DNA of 64,000 nt from Nocardioides luti (lineage in GTDB: Bacteria; Actinomycetota; Actinomycetes; Propionibacteriales; Nocardioidaceae): contig NZ_JACKXE010000001.1 in the NCBI RefSeq assembly GCF_014212315.1, forward strand, positions 2,232,001-2,296,000, read 5' to 3'. The position numbers and the translations under genes were made by a program. Below the pieces are notes generated by a model. It was not told where the DNA came from. It made no database searches and saw only the letters and a list, made by a program, of their open reading frames with translations. Positions 62,751 to 64,000 of this stretch are shown here, piece by piece; the first letter of the stretch is position 1; the number at the start of each line of letters is the position of its first letter.

Positions 62751-64000
62751 GTGCTCGACCGACCTCGTCTCGTCACGCTGAGCTGGGCCCTGGCCTGCTT
62801 CGCCGCCTTCGCCGTGGTCGCGGTGCTGGTCACCCAGGGGTGGGGCCCGCTGACGGCGATCGACGACCGGGGCAACGGCCTGGAGGGCTGGGCGGTCAAC
62901 GAGCACTGGCTGCGCCAGCCGCTCAAGGTGATCGAGCTGTGCTTCGCCACCATCGGGATGACCGTGCTGACCACGGTCCTGGCCGGGGCGATGCTGCTCA
63001 AGGGCCACCGCCGCGCCGCGATCTTCGCGGTGGTCGTGATGATCGCGACGTCGCTGCTGACGACCTTCCTCAAGCTCGAGATCGGCCGCGGCCGGCCGCC
63101 GTGGCAGAACAAGAACGGCCTGCTCAGCAGCCAGTCCTTCCCGTCCGGGCACGCGTCGTCGATCACCGCATTCGTCGGGATCATCCTCGTCCTGGTGGTG
63201 ATGCTCGTGCGCCGCTCGAGCACCCGCCGCACGGCGTACGTCGCGGGCGCCGCGCTCGTGCTGCTGGTCTGCGCCGACCGCGTGCTGCTCGGCCGGCACT
63301 ACCCGAGCGACGTGACCGCCGGCGCCCTGCTCGGCGCCGGGATGGTGCTGCTCGGCCTCACCGTGCTCAACCCGCTCCCGCGCAGCCACGCCCAGAAGTC
63401 CGACCCTCTGCCCGAGGTGCTCTCCGGCGGCCGGCGGCTCGCGGTCGTGCTCAACCCGATCAAGGTCGAGGACGAGGGCCAGTTCCGCGCGATCGTCGGG
63501 GCGATGGCCGCCGAGGCCGGCTGGGACGAGCCGACCTGGCACCGCACCACCATCGAGGACCCCGGCACCGGCATGGCCGAGGCGGCCTCGATCGCCGGCG
63601 CCGACCTGGTGCTGGTCTGCGGCGGCGACGGCACCGTGCGCGAGGTCTGCGCCGAGCTCGCGGGCACCGGCATCCCGGTCGGGATCGTGCCGGCCGGCAC
63701 CGGCAACCTGCTGGCCCGCAACCTCGACATCCCGCTGTACCTGCGCGCCGCCATCGACGTCGCGCTGACCGGCCAGGACCGGGCGATCGACCTGGTCCGC
63801 GTCGGCGGCGACGGCATCGAGGACACCCACTTCATGGTGATGGCCGGCATGGGCTTCGACGCCGCGATCATGGAGGGCGTCAACGAGGACCTGAAGAAGA
63901 AGGTCGGCTGGGTCGCCTACGTGCTCTCCGGCCTCAAGTCGCTGATGTTCCCGGCCGTCAAGGTCGAGGTATCGGTCGACGGGGGCGAGTTCACCAAGCA
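62751..64000 (+). CDS. PAP2 phosphatase-diacylglycerol kinase fusion (partial)
   Basis: At least 416 residues, runs off the window. N-terminal half: multiple membrane helices with the PAP2 triad (KLEIGRGRPPW; SFPSGHASS; RVLLGRHYPSD). Second half: diacylglycerol/sphingosine-kinase catalytic domain (LVCGGDGTVREVCAELAGTG; GTGNLLARNLDIP; later MVMAGMGFDAAIMEGV). The pairing puts dephosphorylation and phosphorylation of lipids, or of polyprenyl phosphates, in one membrane protein. GTG 62751 with AAGGA upstream. Confidence 0.92.
   Translation, partial: MLDRPRLVTLSWALACFAAFAVVAVLVTQGWGPLTAIDDRGNGLEGWAVNEHWLRQPLKVIELCFATIGMTVLTTVLAGAMLLKGHRRAAIFAVVVMIATSLLTTFLKLEIGRGRPPWQNKNGLLSSQSFPSGHASSITAFVGIILVLVVMLVRRSSTRRTAYVAGAALVLLVCADRVLLGRHYPSDVTAGALLGAGMVLLGLTVLNPLPRSHAQKSDPLPEVLSGGRRLAVVLNPIKVEDEGQFRAIVGAMAAEAGWDEPTWHRTTIEDPGTGMAEAASIAGADLVLVCGGDGTVREVCAELAGTGIPVGIVPAGTGNLLARNLDIPLYLRAAIDVALTGQDRAIDLVRVGGDGIEDTHFMVMAGMGFDAAIMEGVNEDLKKKVGWVAYVLSGLKSLMFPAVKVEVSVDGGEFTK

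Noticed and set aside
62625..63830. Minus-strand 401-residue frame at the right end
   Set aside because: Antisense shadow of the PAP2-kinase fusion, rich in Arg/Gly/His repeats without motifs.

Overview
The window is high-GC chromosomal DNA from an actinobacterium, most likely of the Nocardioides type. The signs are strong GC3 bias, many GTG starts, many start codons only 6-8 bases after a TANNNT box (leaderless transcripts), a bacterial proteasome activator (Bpa), a GTP-type PEP carboxykinase and a MobA/DUF6457 pair. Genus assignment is inference; no rRNA is present.

Region by region. (1) 0.25-4.6 kb: a small membrane protein, an APC-type transporter and a KdpD/KdpE-like two-component pair in overlapping frames, possibly a potassium-uptake unit. 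(2) 4.6-12.1 kb: a stress-like neighbourhood holding a GAF/ANTAR-like protein, CrtI-like oxidoreductase, HAD phosphatase, two orphan LuxR response regulators, DJ-1/PfpI protein, methyltransferase, heme-oxygenase-like diiron protein with a CDGSH protein, and a MmcQ/YjbR protein. Four promoters here carry a GGTG...GGGTAC pattern like those read by SigB/SigF sigma factors. (3) 12.1-23.5 kb: an L-arabinose unit (araB-araD-araA, sugar ABC transporter, mutarotase, LacI regulator, GH43 arabinosidase) with two LacI-type operators in front of araB. (4) 23.5-26.5 kb: an MMPL exporter and its divergent TetR regulator.

(5) 26.5-47.2 kb is the most distinctive part: a 20.6-kb genomic island inserted at a tRNA-Arg(ACG) gene. 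An exact 48-bp copy of the tRNA 3' half lies at 26500-26547 and again inside the intact tRNA at 47103-47150. The island carries a catabolic set: CoA-transferase, glutaryl-CoA-dehydrogenase-like enzyme and 3-hydroxyacyl-CoA dehydrogenase; an ABC importer; a DUF1185 protein; a GntR regulator; FAD monooxygenase, VOC protein and FAH-family hydrolase; a ketoglutarate-semialdehyde-type dehydrogenase; a cupin, an unusual P450, ferredoxin, ferredoxin reductase and alcohol dehydrogenase; and a decayed hydroxymuconic-semialdehyde-dehydrogenase-like gene. A shared palindrome near TTTATGCACAAA precedes gntR and three other promoters, so one GntR regulator probably controls uptake and breakdown together. 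No integrase is recognisable.

(6) 47.2-64 kb: core genes, namely PEP carboxykinase, two tRNA-Ser genes, a biotin carrier protein, a nitrilase-family amidase, mobA, a quinone reductase, bpa, HAD phosphatases, serS and a PAP2-diacylglycerol kinase fusion running off the end. Two features stand out: a 44-residue secreted peptide gene (50741-50875) beside a regulator that combines a PLD/TrmB-like region with a LuxR-type HTH, and a lone AAA ATPase directly after tRNA-Ser(TGA) behind an AT-rich leader.
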